64,000 nucleotides of DNA from Streptomyces sp. SA15 (GTDB taxonomy: Bacteria; Actinomycetota; Actinomycetes; Streptomycetales; Streptomycetaceae): assembly GCF_002291145.1 (NCBI RefSeq), contig NZ_NTGE01000111.1, forward strand, positions 1 to 64,000, read 5' to 3'. The position numbers were made by a program, and so were the translations under genes. A model generated the notes under the pieces. It was not told the DNA's origin, did no database searches, and saw only the letters and a list, made by a program, of their open reading frames with translations. Below, in pieces: positions 1 through 8,813 of this stretch (positions are counted from its first letter, which is position 1; each line of letters begins with the position of its first letter).

Positions 1-4
1 TAGT

Positions 5-122
5 GTTTCGGTGGTTATAGCGTGAGGGAAACGCCCGGTTACATTCCGAACCCGGAAGCTAAGCCTTACAGCGCCGATGGTACTGCAGGGGGGACCCTGT
101 GGGAGAGTAGGACGCCGCCGAA
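5..122 (+). rRNA. rrf: 5S ribosomal RNA
   Basis: The opening sequence reads as a complete actinobacterial 5S rRNA. The 5' end GTTTCGGTGG pairs with the 3' end CCGCCGAAC to form helix I, and the loop segment CATTCCGAACCCGGAAGCTAAG is the universally recognisable 5S core. It is the last gene of an rRNA operon whose 16S and 23S genes lie outside the window to the left. The exact ends are uncertain by a few bases. Confidence 0.95.
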
Positions 123-132
123 CAATTCTTGA

Positions 133-164
133 GAAAGGCCCACACCACTCGGTGTGGGCCTTTC
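133..164 (+). terminator. rRNA operon terminator hairpin
   Basis: Perfect 14-bp inverted repeat GAAAGGCCCACACC / GGTGTGGGCCTTTC around an ACTC loop, 10 bases after the 5S gene and followed by a short T-rich stretch. It lies 6 bases before the stop codon of the convergent response regulator, so it probably serves both directions. Confidence 0.9.
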
Positions 165-170
165 TGCATT

Positions 171-842
171 TCACGACGGCTGCACCAGCTTCGTGTCGTA
201 CGCCAGGATCACCGCCTGCACGCGGTCCCGCGAGCCCGTCTTCGCGAGGATGCGGCCCACGTGGGTCTTCACCGTCGATTCGGCCAGGTGGAGGCGGGTG
301 GCTATCTCCGTGTTCGTCCAGCCCTTGCCGATGACCGTGAGGATCTCGCGTTCACGGTCCGTGAGGGCCGCCAGGCGAGGGTCCGGGTCTCCCGGGCTGT
401 CGGCTGGTCTGCCGGTCGGCAGGTGCTGGGCGTACGCGTCCAGGAGGCGGCGGGTCAGGCTGGGGGCCACCACCGCGTCGCCCGTCGCCACCGCGCGAAT
501 GCCGGAGAGCAGGTCCTCCGGCTGGGCGTCCTTGACCAGGAAGCCGGAGGCGCCTGCGCGCAGGCCGGCGTAGGCGTACTCGTCGAGGTCGAAGGTCGTG
601 AGGATCAGGACGCGGGTGCGGTCGCCGGAGGCGACGATGCGGCGGGTGGCCTCGATGCCGTCGAGGCCGGGCATGCGGACGTCCATCAGGACGACGTCGG
701 GGTGGAGCTCGGCGGTCATGCGGGCCGCCTCGGCACCGTTCGTCGCCTCTCCCAGCACTGTCATGTCGTCCTGGCTCTCCAGCAGCATGCGGAAGCCGAG
801 GCGCTGGAGGGGCTGGTCGTCGGCGATGAGGACCGTGGTCAC
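171..842 (-). CDS. NarL/FixJ-family response regulator (LuxR-type HTH)
   Basis: A 223-residue transcriptional response regulator. The N-terminal receiver domain has the acidic pair IADD near residue 8 and the phosphoacceptor Asp54 in VVLMDVRMP. The C-terminal LuxR-type helix-turn-helix starts LTDREREIL and contains the recognition helix AESTVKTHVGRIL. The gene overlaps the upstream histidine kinase by 4 bases (ATGA), so the two are translationally coupled. It should bind DNA when phosphorylated by that kinase. The obvious target, an ABC exporter operon immediately upstream of the kinase, survives here only as a 122-bp relic, so the pair may now control other genes. Family assignment is firm; targets are unknown. 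Confidence 0.93.
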   Translation of the reverse strand: MTTVLIADDQPLQRLGFRMLLESQDDMTVLGEATNGAEAARMTAELHPDVVLMDVRMPGLDGIEATRRIVASGDRTRVLILTTFDLDEYAYAGLRAGASGFLVKDAQPEDLLSGIRAVATGDAVVAPSLTRRLLDAYAQHLPTGRPADSPGDPDPRLAALTDREREILTVIGKGWTNTEIATRLHLAESTVKTHVGRILAKTGSRDRVQAVILAYDTKLVQPS

Positions 843-2116
843 TGCGGGGGTTCCTCCGGGAGATGTAAGTGGACGCGCCAGCCCCGCTCCGGGTGCGGGC
901 GGGGGCCGGCCTCAAGTGTGCCGCCGTAGAGGGCGGTTCGTTCGCGCATTCCGGGTAGTCCGCGGCCGCCGGTGTCGGGGGCATGGCCGCCGTTGCCGCT
1001 GTCGGTCACGGTGGCGGTGACGGCGCCCTTGTCCTCGTACGAGATCGTGATGACCGCTGTGGTGTCGGGGCCGCCGTGTTTGAGGGTGTTGGTGAGGGCT
1101 TCCTGGATGACGCGGTAGACGGTGAGCTGGCGGCCCGGGTGGAGAGTGGGGGTGCCGTGGATGGTGGTGCTGACGGGTAGGCCGGCGGCGCGTACGCCGT
1201 CGATGAGCTGGTCGAGGTCGTTGAGGGTGGGTTGGGGGGTCAGTTCGGCCTCGTTCTGGGATCTTTCCTCCTCGCGGAGGACGTCCAGGAGACGGCGTAG
1301 TTCGCTCAGGGCCTGGCGGCTGGTGGTGCCGATGGCGTGGAGGGCTTGGGCGGCGCGTTCCGGGGACTTGGTGGCGGCGTACTTTCCGCCGTCCGCGAGG
1401 CCGGTGATGACGGAGAGGTTGTGGCCGATGATGTCGTGCATCTCGCGGGCTATGCGGGCGCGTTCGGCGGCGGCGGCCAGGCGGGTCTGCTGGTCGCGTT
1501 CGATCTCGAGGCGGCGGGCTCGGTCTTCCAGGGCCTCGGTGTAGTTGCGGCGCGTGCGGACCGTGACGCCGATCAGGGCGGCCGTGGCGATGGACAGCAG
1601 TTGGGAGCCGATCTGCTGGTTCCAGCTGGCTTCGTCGCCGTAGCGGGCCGCGGTCACGATCACCGGGGCGAGGACCAGGGTCGCCGCCCACCACATGGTG
1701 CGCAGGGGCAGGCGCAGGGCGATGTGGTAGACGACGAGCAGCTGGAGCAGCGCCGCCTGGAGGATGGCGCCGGTCCATGCGTTGACCAGTGCGACGGGTG
1801 CCAGAGCGATGAGGACGGCGCGGGGGTGGCTGCGTCGCCAGAGGAGAGGGACGGAGAAGCCGAGGCTCAGGGCGAGGACGAGCCAGCCGGGGACGTGGAC
1901 GTTGTGGGCGATGTTGCGCCAGCCGCCGCCGGTGTAGTCGATCAGGGCCGCCGTCACCCAGAAGCCGGTGATGTGCAGGTCCCACACCAGGGGGTGGCGC
2001 CGGTCGAAGGCGCGCACCCGCCTGGTGATGCGATGGACGTACTCGGTGAGGGGTTCCGCCGTTCGCTCTTCCGCTGCCCGTTTCTCCGGCACTCGTTCTT
2101 CCGTCACGGGGTCCAT
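839..2116 (-). CDS. two-component sensor histidine kinase (HisKA_3 family)
   Basis: A 425-residue NarL-partner sensor kinase. Roughly residues 50-190 hold several hydrophobic membrane segments with very short loops, so sensing is probably within the membrane. They are followed by a coiled linker, the HisKA_3 dimerisation helix with phosphoacceptor His in REMHDIIGHNL, and a HATPase domain with the N-box region QEALTNTLKHG and the glycine-rich GRGLPGMRER. The ATG is preceded by GAAGGAAGG at good spacing. It is cotranscribed with the response regulator. This architecture is typical of kinases that sit beside drug- or peptide-export ABC transporters, consistent with the ABC relic just upstream. 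Confidence 0.93.
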   Translation of the reverse strand: MDPVTEERVPEKRAAEERTAEPLTEYVHRITRRVRAFDRRHPLVWDLHITGFWVTAALIDYTGGGWRNIAHNVHVPGWLVLALSLGFSVPLLWRRSHPRAVLIALAPVALVNAWTGAILQAALLQLLVVYHIALRLPLRTMWWAATLVLAPVIVTAARYGDEASWNQQIGSQLLSIATAALIGVTVRTRRNYTEALEDRARRLEIERDQQTRLAAAAERARIAREMHDIIGHNLSVITGLADGGKYAATKSPERAAQALHAIGTTSRQALSELRRLLDVLREEERSQNEAELTPQPTLNDLDQLIDGVRAAGLPVSTTIHGTPTLHPGRQLTVYRVIQEALTNTLKHGGPDTTAVITISYEDKGAVTATVTDSGNGGHAPDTGGRGLPGMRERTALYGGTLEAGPRPHPERGWRVHLHLPEEPPQ

Positions 2117-2141
2117 GGTGGGGGCCTTCCTTCGCCGTGCG

Positions 2142-2263
2142 TCAGACGTCCCGTCGCTTCAGCAGCATCGCCGCCGGGGCGAGTGTGGCTGCCGCCCACA
2201 GGGCCAGTCGGTGACGACGGTTTTGTCGCCGTAGCGTTTGGTGAGGTCCTGTGCCGTAATCAT
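2142..2263 (-). pseudogene. fusion relic of an ABC exporter operon (ATPase start joined to permease end)
   Basis: Reading from ATG at 2263 gives MITAQDLTKRYGDKTVVTD, the classic first strand of an ABC-type ATPase before its Walker A motif. Then, in another frame, the sequence up to the stop at 2142 gives LALWAAATLAPAAMLLKRRDV, a typical C-terminal helix and tail of an ABC-2 permease. Everything between (most of an ATPase gene and most of a permease gene, about 1.7 kb in intact systems) is missing and the junction is out of frame. The order ATPase-permease-kinase-regulator is the usual layout for such systems, so this is best read as an internal deletion in the operon that once preceded the two-component genes. 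Confidence 0.7.
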
Positions 2264-2329
2264 GCTTCGATGCTCGTCCGGGCGGAGGCGGCGGGCGTCG
2301 GACCTGGGGCAGTATTTGGGGTGAGGGGC

Positions 2330-2347
2330 GTAGTACCCGGGTATTAC
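2330..2347. promoter_or_regulatory. 18-bp palindrome, candidate operator
   Basis: GTAGTACCCGGGTATTAC is a palindrome with a single mismatched pair, centred on CCCGGG. It lies between the ABC relic and the divergent acetyltransferase gene, ending one base before the latter's possible GTG start. Its position and symmetry suggest a binding site for a dimeric regulator, possibly the neighbouring NarL-type protein; the regulator is not known. Confidence 0.4.
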
Positions 2348-2348
2348 C

Positions 2349-2903
2349 GTGGCCCCTATGAACTACGTGATCCGGTCCGTACGCGCCGACGAGTGGCCTG
2401 CCGTGAAGGAGTTGCGGCTTGCGGCGCTGCGGGATCCGGTGGCGCACCTCGCCTTTCTGGAGACGTACGAGGCGGCTGCGGCCAAGCCGGACTCCTACTG
2501 GCAGGAGCGGACGGCGAGGGCCGCCGAGGGGGCGGAGGCGGCGCAGCAGATCATCGCCGAGGGGCCCGACGGGCGGTGGGTGGGGACGCTGACCGTGCTG
2601 GTGGAGGAGCCTGGGACGACGGACTGGGCCGGGTTTCCGATAGAGCGGAAGCAGACGCATCTGGTCGGTGTGTTCGTAGAGCCAGAGGAGCGGGGGAACG
2701 GGTTGACCGAGGTGCTGTTCGACGCTGCCCTGGAGTGGTCGTGGGCGCGTGGGGCGGAGCGGGTGCGGCTGATTGTGCATCAGGAGAACGAGCGGGCGCA
2801 GCGGTTCTATCGCAAGGTGGGGTTCGTGCCGAGTGGGGTGACTGTGGCGCTGGGCGGGCACGCGGAGGAGCGCGAGCTGGAGTTCGTGCTGGAGCGCGAC
2901 TAG
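2349..2903 (+). CDS. GNAT family N-acetyltransferase
   Basis: A 184-residue single-domain GNAT protein that should transfer acetyl from acetyl-CoA to an amine; the substrate cannot be read from sequence. The acetyl-CoA binding motif is present as VFVEPEERGNGLTEVL near residues 115-131, followed by the motif B helix RAQRFYRKVGFVPSG. Two starts are possible, GTG at 2349 and ATG at 2358; neither has a good ribosome binding site, and the overlapping 18-bp palindrome makes the ATG attractive. It is transcribed alone, away from the two-component system, and ends 3 bases before the stop of the convergent secretion-like operon. Confidence 0.88.
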   Translation: MAPMNYVIRSVRADEWPAVKELRLAALRDPVAHLAFLETYEAAAAKPDSYWQERTARAAEGAEAAQQIIAEGPDGRWVGTLTVLVEEPGTTDWAGFPIERKQTHLVGVFVEPEERGNGLTEVLFDAALEWSWARGAERVRLIVHQENERAQRFYRKVGFVPSGVTVALGGHAEERELEFVLERD

Positions 2904-2906
2904 GGC

Positions 2907-4484
2907 CTAGCGGGGTTGCACCGGGAGTTCGGCGTTCGGCCAGCGGGTGCGGCCCTGTTCACGGGACCGGAGCAGGGCCATTGTCGGCAGGCCCCGGTCC
3001 GCTCCGGTGGCCAGCAGCTCCGGGAGCTGGGGAAGCGGAGCCACGGCGGCGACGTCGTCCAGGACGAGCGTCAGTGGTGGGTCGAGGCGACCGGAGGATG
3101 ACCGTTCGGCCATGCGCCGGCCGCGCTCGACCACGCTTGAGGTGAGGGCTGTCAGGAGGGGCATCGCGCCGGGGTTCGTCCGGGGGTCCTCGATGGATTC
3201 ACCCACCACATAAAGCGTGCCCCCTTCGTCCACGAAGGAATCCAAGGCGAGCGCATCAGTTCGGTTGGGAGTGCAGGCCTCGCGGATGTTGACCGTGAAG
3301 AGGGCGGAGAGGGCTCGGCCGGCCAATTCCTGGGCGATGTCCCGGCGTTCGGTGTGTGCGGTGAGGGCGGCTTCGAGTTCGCCTGCGGCGCCGGGGGCGG
3401 CCTTGGGGTGTGTACGGAGGGTTCGTACGGCGTCCTGGATCTGGGTGCCCTGGGACCAGCGGTGGACGTGGCGGATGGTGCGGCCGTCGATGGCGGCGGC
3501 GTGGAGGTAGCTGCGCAGGAGTGTTTCGGCTACGTCGGCCACCGCCTGGTCGATTTTCGCGGTGGGGCGGACTGGGGCGAGGAGTGCGGTGGCTCTGGTG
3601 GCCGCGGTTTGCTTGTCCTCGCAGCCTGCCGTGGGGGACCAGTGGAGGCGGGCCGGGGTGTCGCAGAGGTGGGAGGGGTCGTAGACGTGGACGGGGCCGA
3701 GTTTGGCTCTGGCGTCCTTGGTGTCCTGCCAGATGGCGGGGTTCGAGGTGATGACGAGGGCGGGGCCTTCCGCGTCATGGATCGCTTGGGTCGCGGTGGT
3801 GTGGCGGGTTTGCGGGGGGCCGTAGAGGACCGCGCCTTCGGCGCGGTTTGTTTCCCACCCGCCCACGCGTTCACCGCCGAACGGAGAAGTCGAGGGCTGG
3901 GCCTGCGCCGGGGTTGCGCGGAGTGGTTCCGTGGGTTGGGGGGACGTGGGTGGGTTCGGTGTCCTTGGCGGGTGCGGGGAGTTCGTGGGTGCTGCGGTCC
4001 CTGGCGTTTCCGCCGCCGGCCTCGGTGCGGGTACCTCGTGGTGCTCCGGTGCCGTCGTCGTCGCCTTGTCGTACGCCGTCGCCCTCTCCGCTCTCCTCCT
4101 CGCCCTGACCGCCCTCCACCGTGCCACCGTCCCCAGCACGAACACCGTCAGGACGATCAGGATCATCAGCTGGCCGATGAACAGGCCCCAGAACAGGCCG
4201 TATCCCGAGAGGGCGGTGGCGGGGGTCTCCGGCCAGGCGCCGGCGATGTCGTGCGGTTGGGCGATCAGGTGGCGCATGGCCAGGGGGGTGCGGGTGAAGG
4301 TGACTCCCGTGGGCCAGGCGCCGTGGGAGAACAGGCCGGCCAGGCCCGTGGCCGCCCAGACCAGCAGGGTCATGCCCAGGAGGAAGGCGAGTATGCCGAC
4401 CAGGAGGCCGTCGGGGATGCCTCCCTGGGCTCCTTGGGTGTCCTGCCGGCCGTCGCGTCCGTGGCGTCCGTCACCCGGTCTCAT
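2907..4484 (-). CDS. TraG/VirD4-like membrane protein with degenerate P-loop
   Basis: A 525-residue protein, last of the six-gene secretion-like operon. Two membrane helices (about 27-50 and 95-120) are followed by a proline-rich linker and a coupling-protein-like ATPase fold. A Walker B-like LVLDD lies near residue 475 and the following segment SREQGRTRW resembles the TraG/VirD4 core. The position expected for Walker A reads YGPPQTRHTT (221-230) and lacks the invariant GK, so ATP binding is doubtful. The protein stops soon after this core, earlier than typical VirD4 proteins. From memory of gene order it may correspond to cmdA (SCO4126) of S. coelicolor; that is inference. Confidence 0.75.
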   Translation of the reverse strand: MRPGDGRHGRDGRQDTQGAQGGIPDGLLVGILAFLLGMTLLVWAATGLAGLFSHGAWPTGVTFTRTPLAMRHLIAQPHDIAGAWPETPATALSGYGLFWGLFIGQLMILIVLTVFVLGTVARWRAVRARRRAERATAYDKATTTAPEHHEVPAPRPAAETPGTAAPTNSPHPPRTPNPPTSPQPTEPLRATPAQAQPSTSPFGGERVGGWETNRAEGAVLYGPPQTRHTTATQAIHDAEGPALVITSNPAIWQDTKDARAKLGPVHVYDPSHLCDTPARLHWSPTAGCEDKQTAATRATALLAPVRPTAKIDQAVADVAETLLRSYLHAAAIDGRTIRHVHRWSQGTQIQDAVRTLRTHPKAAPGAAGELEAALTAHTERRDIAQELAGRALSALFTVNIREACTPNRTDALALDSFVDEGGTLYVVGESIEDPRTNPGAMPLLTALTSSVVERGRRMAERSSSGRLDPPLTLVLDDVAAVAPLPQLPELLATGADRGLPTMALLRSREQGRTRWPNAELPVQPR

Positions 4485-4503
4485 GGGCTCCCCCTAGGCC
4501 TGC

Positions 4504-5913
4504 CTACGCCACCGTCGACTCGGAGTCGCCGAGGTGCTGTTCCACGAACGCCGCCGCCCGTTCCTCCGCCTCCAGCTCGGCCGCGCGCAGCGCGTCGTCG
4601 TTGAGGTCGGCGGACGACTCGGTCATCGCGCGGTCGGTGAAGACCAGGGGGCGTTCGGTCTCGGTGACCAGGTGTTTGACGACCTGGACGTTGCCGTTGA
4701 CGTCCCAGACGGCGATACCGGGAGTCAGCGACGGGATGATCTCCACGGCCCACCTGGGCAGGCCCAGCACCCGGCCCGTCGCCCTCGCCTCGTCCGCCTT
4801 CTGGGCGTAGATCGTCCGCGTCGACGCCATCTTCAGGATGGCCGCCGCCTCCTTCGCAGCCGCCCCGTCCACCACGTCGGACAGGTGGTGGACGACCGCC
4901 ACGAAGGACAGACCCAGCCGGCGCCCGAACTTCAGCAGCCGCTGGAACAGCTGCGCCACGAACGGGCTGTTGATGATGTGCCAGGCCTCCTCGACCAGGA
5001 AGATGCGCTTCTTCCGGTCGGGGCGGATCCAGGTGTGCTCCAGCCACACGCCGACGATGGCCATCAGGATCGGCATGGCGATGGAGTTGCGGTCGATGTG
5101 GGACAGGTCGAAGACGATGAGGGGCGCGTCCAGGTCGATGCCGACCGTCGTCGGGCCGTCGAACATGCCGCGCAGGTCACCGTCCACCAACCGGTCCAGG
5201 ACCAGCGCCACGTCCAGGCCCCACGCCCGTACGTCGTCTATGTCGACGTTCATCGCCTCGGCCGACTCCGGCTCGGGGTGCCGTAGCTGCTCGACGATGT
5301 CCATCAGCACCGGCTGGCGTTCGACGATCGTCTCGTTGACGTAGGCGTGGGCGACCTTGAGGGCGAAGCCCGAGCGCTCGTCCAGGCCGTGGCCCAGCGC
5401 GACCTCGATGATGGTCCGCAGCAGCGCGAGCTGTCCCGTGGTCGTGATCGCCGGGTCCAGGGGATTCAGGCGGATTCCGTGGTCCAGCGCCGCCATCGGG
5501 TCCAGCCGGATAGGAGTTATCCCCAGCTCCTGCGCGATCAGGTTCCATTCACCGACCCCGTCCTCGCCCTGCGCGTCCAGGACGACGACCTGGCGGTCGC
5601 GGAAGCGCAGCTGTCGTAGGACGTACGTCTTCTCAAGGGCCGACTTGCCGTTGCCGGACTCTCCGAGGACCAGCCAGTGAGGTGCCGGGAGCTGCTGGCC
5701 GTACAGCTGGAAGGGGTCGTAGATGTAGCCCTTCCCGGAGTAGACCTCGCGGCCGATGATGACGCCCGAGTCGCCGAGGCCGGGGGCGGCGGTCGGGAGG
5801 TAGACCGCCTGGGCCTGGCCCGTGGAGGTGCGTACCGGCAGGCGGGTCGTCTCGACCTTCCCGAACAGGAAGGACGTGAAGGCGTCGGTGAGGATGGACA
5901 TCGGATCCCGCAT
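4504..5913 (-). CDS. VirB4-like ATPase of a type IV secretion-like system
   Basis: A 469-residue cytoplasmic or membrane-associated ATPase. The Walker A motif GESGNGKS is at residues 84-91. The Walker B region IFLVEEAWHIINSP near residue 305 matches the VirB4/TraC signature, and the LKFGRRLGLSFVAVVHHLSDV segment following it is also typical. GAGGGG sits 7 bases before the ATG. It lies 19 bases upstream of the coupling-protein-like gene and 12 downstream of the 519-residue gene, clearly one operon. VirB4 proteins energise substrate transfer or pilus assembly. The likely S. coelicolor counterpart is the ATP/GTP-binding protein of the cmd cluster (cmdB), reported to affect aerial development; I infer this from synteny. 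Confidence 0.85.
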   Translation of the reverse strand: MRDPMSILTDAFTSFLFGKVETTRLPVRTSTGQAQAVYLPTAAPGLGDSGVIIGREVYSGKGYIYDPFQLYGQQLPAPHWLVLGESGNGKSALEKTYVLRQLRFRDRQVVVLDAQGEDGVGEWNLIAQELGITPIRLDPMAALDHGIRLNPLDPAITTTGQLALLRTIIEVALGHGLDERSGFALKVAHAYVNETIVERQPVLMDIVEQLRHPEPESAEAMNVDIDDVRAWGLDVALVLDRLVDGDLRGMFDGPTTVGIDLDAPLIVFDLSHIDRNSIAMPILMAIVGVWLEHTWIRPDRKKRIFLVEEAWHIINSPFVAQLFQRLLKFGRRLGLSFVAVVHHLSDVVDGAAAKEAAAILKMASTRTIYAQKADEARATGRVLGLPRWAVEIIPSLTPGIAVWDVNGNVQVVKHLVTETERPLVFTDRAMTESSADLNDDALRAAELEAEERAAAFVEQHLGDSESTVA

Positions 5914-5925
5914 GCGGCGGCCCCT

Positions 5926-7485
5926 CTACCTTCGAATGCCGGTGGCGAACGGGAGCGTGTTCACAAAGGCGCGATGGTGCTCGCGGTCGCACCACTCCAG
6001 CTTCAGGTACGACTTTCCGGCCGACGCCCGGATGGTCCGCTTGTCGCGGGCCAGGGCCTCGGGAGAGCGGGAGGAGACGGTGATGTAGCCGACCAGGTTG
6101 ACGCCCGCCGCGCCGCTGGCGAGGTCCTCGCCGCGCTGGTCGAGGCGGTTGTGGGCGGCGATGTCGCGCGGGTCGACGGTCCGGTTCATCTTGGCGGCGC
6201 GGGATGCCTCGGCCTCGTCGTTCGTCTTCTCGGTCAGCATGCGCTCGATGGCCACCTCGGTGGGTTCGAGGTCCATGGTGACGGCGACCGTACGGATGAC
6301 GTCGGGGGTGTGGACGAGGAGCGGGGCGAGGAAGTTGACGCCGACCGGGGTCATCGGCCACTCCTTCACCCAGGCGGTGGCGTGGCACCAGGGGGCGCGG
6401 GTGGAGGACTCCCGGGTCTTGGCCTGGAGGTACGTCGGCTCCATGGCGTCCAGCTCGGCCGGCCAGGCGTTGCGCTTGGTCATCGCCTGGATGTGGTCGA
6501 TGGGGTGGTCGGGGTCGTACATGGAGTGGATGAGCGAGGCGAGGCGGCCCTGGCCGAGGGGCTGCCGTACGCGGATGTCCGCCTCCTGGAGACGCGAGCA
6601 GATGTCGGTCAGCTCGCGGGCCATGACGACGGCGAGGCCGGCGTCCCGGTCCAGCTTGCGGCCGTTCTGCGGGCGGGCCGCGCGGGCCATGGTGTGGGCC
6701 TCCGCGGCCAGTTCGCGCGTGTAGTGCATGCAGGCGACGAGGTACGCGCGGTGCTGCTCGCTGCTCGTCGACACCATCGACTGCAGTTGGTCGTACGACT
6801 GCTGCAGCCACCCCGGCGCCCTCTCGTCGCCGCGTACCGCTACGTCCTTGGCGTGGGCGTCGGGGTCGGCGGGGAGGGTGCGGGCGAGCATCTGCAGCCG
6901 GGTGACGAAGCCGTCGCCGTTGGCCACGTGCTTGAGGAGGGTGCCGAAGCGGTCGACGAGGGCTTCCTGGTCCTCGGAGTCGCGCAGGCCCACGCCCGGG
7001 CCCTCGATCTCGATCGCGGCGGTGACCGTCCTGCGGTCCGCGTGCAGCAGTACGGCGATCTCGTCGGGCCCGAACGGGGCGGCCAGCCAGGTGATGCGGC
7101 CGATGCCGGGTGGCGGGCCGATCTCGACCTCGCGGCCGTCGACGCGGGTGCCGGCCTCCATGACCGCGGAGCGGTAGGTCGTGCCCTGCTTGACGGTCCG
7201 CTTGTAGCTGCGGTTGATCTCGAACCACTTGTAGAAGGTGCGGCGCTTGTACGGCACGTACACCGCGGCCAGCGCGAGCATCGGCAGGCCCACCAGGAGG
7301 ACGATGCGCAGGGACAGCACCGGGACGAGGAGCCCGCACATCATGCCGAGGAACGCGCCGACGATGATGAGCGCGATCTCGCCGGTCTCACGATTCCGGC
7401 CGACCATCGCGTTCGGCCGGGCGCGGCCGATCAGATATGTACGGCGGGGCGTGACCGGATGGGACACGTGGGACTCGGTCGTCAA
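5926..7485 (-). CDS. SCO6880/PrgI-like integral membrane protein of secretion operon
   Basis: A 519-residue protein with two adjacent N-terminal membrane helices (about residues 37-80) followed by a long soluble region resembling the N-terminal domain of VirB4 proteins, as in the actinobacterial SCO6880 family. It has no P-loop, so the VirB4 function seems split between this gene and the next one. The start is a TTG at 7485 whose last two bases overlap the TGA stop of the upstream gene (TTGA), with GGAGGTGA upstream; a GTG farther in is an alternative. It probably anchors the ATPase at the membrane. Confidence 0.78.
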   Translation of the reverse strand: MTTESHVSHPVTPRRTYLIGRARPNAMVGRNRETGEIALIIVGAFLGMMCGLLVPVLSLRIVLLVGLPMLALAAVYVPYKRRTFYKWFEINRSYKRTVKQGTTYRSAVMEAGTRVDGREVEIGPPPGIGRITWLAAPFGPDEIAVLLHADRRTVTAAIEIEGPGVGLRDSEDQEALVDRFGTLLKHVANGDGFVTRLQMLARTLPADPDAHAKDVAVRGDERAPGWLQQSYDQLQSMVSTSSEQHRAYLVACMHYTRELAAEAHTMARAARPQNGRKLDRDAGLAVVMARELTDICSRLQEADIRVRQPLGQGRLASLIHSMYDPDHPIDHIQAMTKRNAWPAELDAMEPTYLQAKTRESSTRAPWCHATAWVKEWPMTPVGVNFLAPLLVHTPDVIRTVAVTMDLEPTEVAIERMLTEKTNDEAEASRAAKMNRTVDPRDIAAHNRLDQRGEDLASGAAGVNLVGYITVSSRSPEALARDKRTIRASAGKSYLKLEWCDREHHRAFVNTLPFATGIRR

Positions 7486-8813
7486 CGCCCTTCACCTCCC
7501 GTGCGGTTGGTACTGCTGTTGCGGGTGTTGCTGGCGTGGGGAGTGTTCACCGGGCTGCCCGAGCGGGGAGCGGGTGCGGCGGAGGGGACAGATCCGCCGC
7601 CTCCGTTCGAGGGGCGCGTGCTGTGCGCGGCGACTCCGCCGGATGCGGGGTTGCTCGGGCGGGGGGCGTTGGAGCCCTGGGCCTGACCGCCGTTGTTGTC
7701 CGCGCGGCTGCTGTGGGTCTTGATTCCCTGGGCGACCAGGGTGGCGGGGGAGCTGATGACCGCGGCGGCCTTGCCCTCGGCGCCCTGCATGATGCGGTTG
7801 CTGCGGGAGTGGGCGATCTCGTCGCCGAAGCCGGGGACGAAGCGGTAGATCATCGCGCTGGCGAAGATCGCGAGCAGGATGATGGCCAGGCCGGAGACGA
7901 CGGCGGAGAAGGCGTCCGGGCCGTCGTCGGATGACAGTGCGCCGGCGAGGCCGAGGACGATCACGATGACCGGCTTGACGAGAATCACCGCGATCATGAT
8001 GCCCGCCCAGCGGCGGACGTGGCCCCACAGGTTCTTGTCGACGAGTCCGGCGTAGACGACCGTGCCGAGCAGGGCGCCGACGTAGAGCAGGGCGGCGCGG
8101 ATGACGAGCTCCAGCCAGAGCACGCCGGCGGCGAGGATGCTGACCAGGGAGACGACGATCAGCATGATCGGGCCGCCGCCGATGTCCTCGCCCTTTTCGA
8201 GGGCGCCGGAGAAGGTGCCGAAGAAGGTGTCCGTCTGGTCGCCGGTGGCTTTCGCGAGGACCTCTGAGACGCTGTCCGTGGCCGATACGACCGTGTAGAG
8301 GATCAGGGGTGTGAAGGCGGACGCCAGGACGGTCAGCCAGAGGAAGCCGATCGCCTCGGAGATGGCGGTGGTGAGGGGGACGCCGCGGACGGCTCGCTTG
8401 GCTACGGCCAGCAGCCAGAGGAGCAGGGTGAGGATCGTCGACGCGGCGAAGACGACGGCGTACTGCTGGAGGAACTTCTCGTTCGTGAAGTCGACGTTCG
8501 CGGTGTCTTTGACGGCCTTGCTGAGCTTGTCGACGGTCCAGGCGGCGGCTTCGGCGCAGCCCTTGGCGAGGGAGGAGAGGGGGTCGAGGGTGGAGGTGGG
8601 GTCGGGGGTGGAGGTGCTGCCGGAGCGGGAGCCGTTGCCTTGTTCGCAGTAGTCCTTGGCGGGGCCGCGGATGAGGTCGCAAGGGTCGTTGCTGGACGTC
8701 GGCGTCGGCGTGGGGGTGGGCGCGGCGAAGGCACGGGTGGCCAGCAGTACCGTGGTGGCCTGTACGGCGGCGACTGCGGCCGTGACCTTGAGGAAGCGGT
8801 GGTTAGCGCGCAT
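7482..8813 (-). CDS. VirB6/TrbL-like polytopic membrane protein with signal peptide
   Basis: A 443-residue protein. An N-terminal signal sequence ends around AFAAPTPTPT, followed by a proline/threonine-rich extracellular stretch, then about six hydrophobic membrane segments between residues 110 and 330. The long Ser/Asn/Gly/Pro-rich tail is probably cytoplasmic and disordered. This layout is that of TrbL/VirB6 channel components. GGAGG lies 8 bases before the ATG, and the start overlaps the preceding gene by 11 bases. It likely forms the inner membrane channel of the complex encoded by this operon. Confidence 0.8.
   Translation of the reverse strand: MRANHRFLKVTAAVAAVQATTVLLATRAFAAPTPTPTPTSSNDPCDLIRGPAKDYCEQGNGSRSGSTSTPDPTSTLDPLSSLAKGCAEAAAWTVDKLSKAVKDTANVDFTNEKFLQQYAVVFAASTILTLLLWLLAVAKRAVRGVPLTTAISEAIGFLWLTVLASAFTPLILYTVVSATDSVSEVLAKATGDQTDTFFGTFSGALEKGEDIGGGPIMLIVVSLVSILAAGVLWLELVIRAALLYVGALLGTVVYAGLVDKNLWGHVRRWAGIMIAVILVKPVIVIVLGLAGALSSDDGPDAFSAVVSGLAIILLAIFASAMIYRFVPGFGDEIAHSRSNRIMQGAEGKAAAVISSPATLVAQGIKTHSSRADNNGGQAQGSNAPRPSNPASGGVAAHSTRPSNGGGGSVPSAAPAPRSGSPVNTPHASNTRNSSTNRTGGEGR

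Noticed and set aside
2142..2861. Minus-strand 239-codon frame over the acetyltransferase
   Set aside because: Only its last 21 codons look like a real protein (permease tail); the rest is the antisense shadow of the GNAT gene. It is reported as the ABC relic instead.
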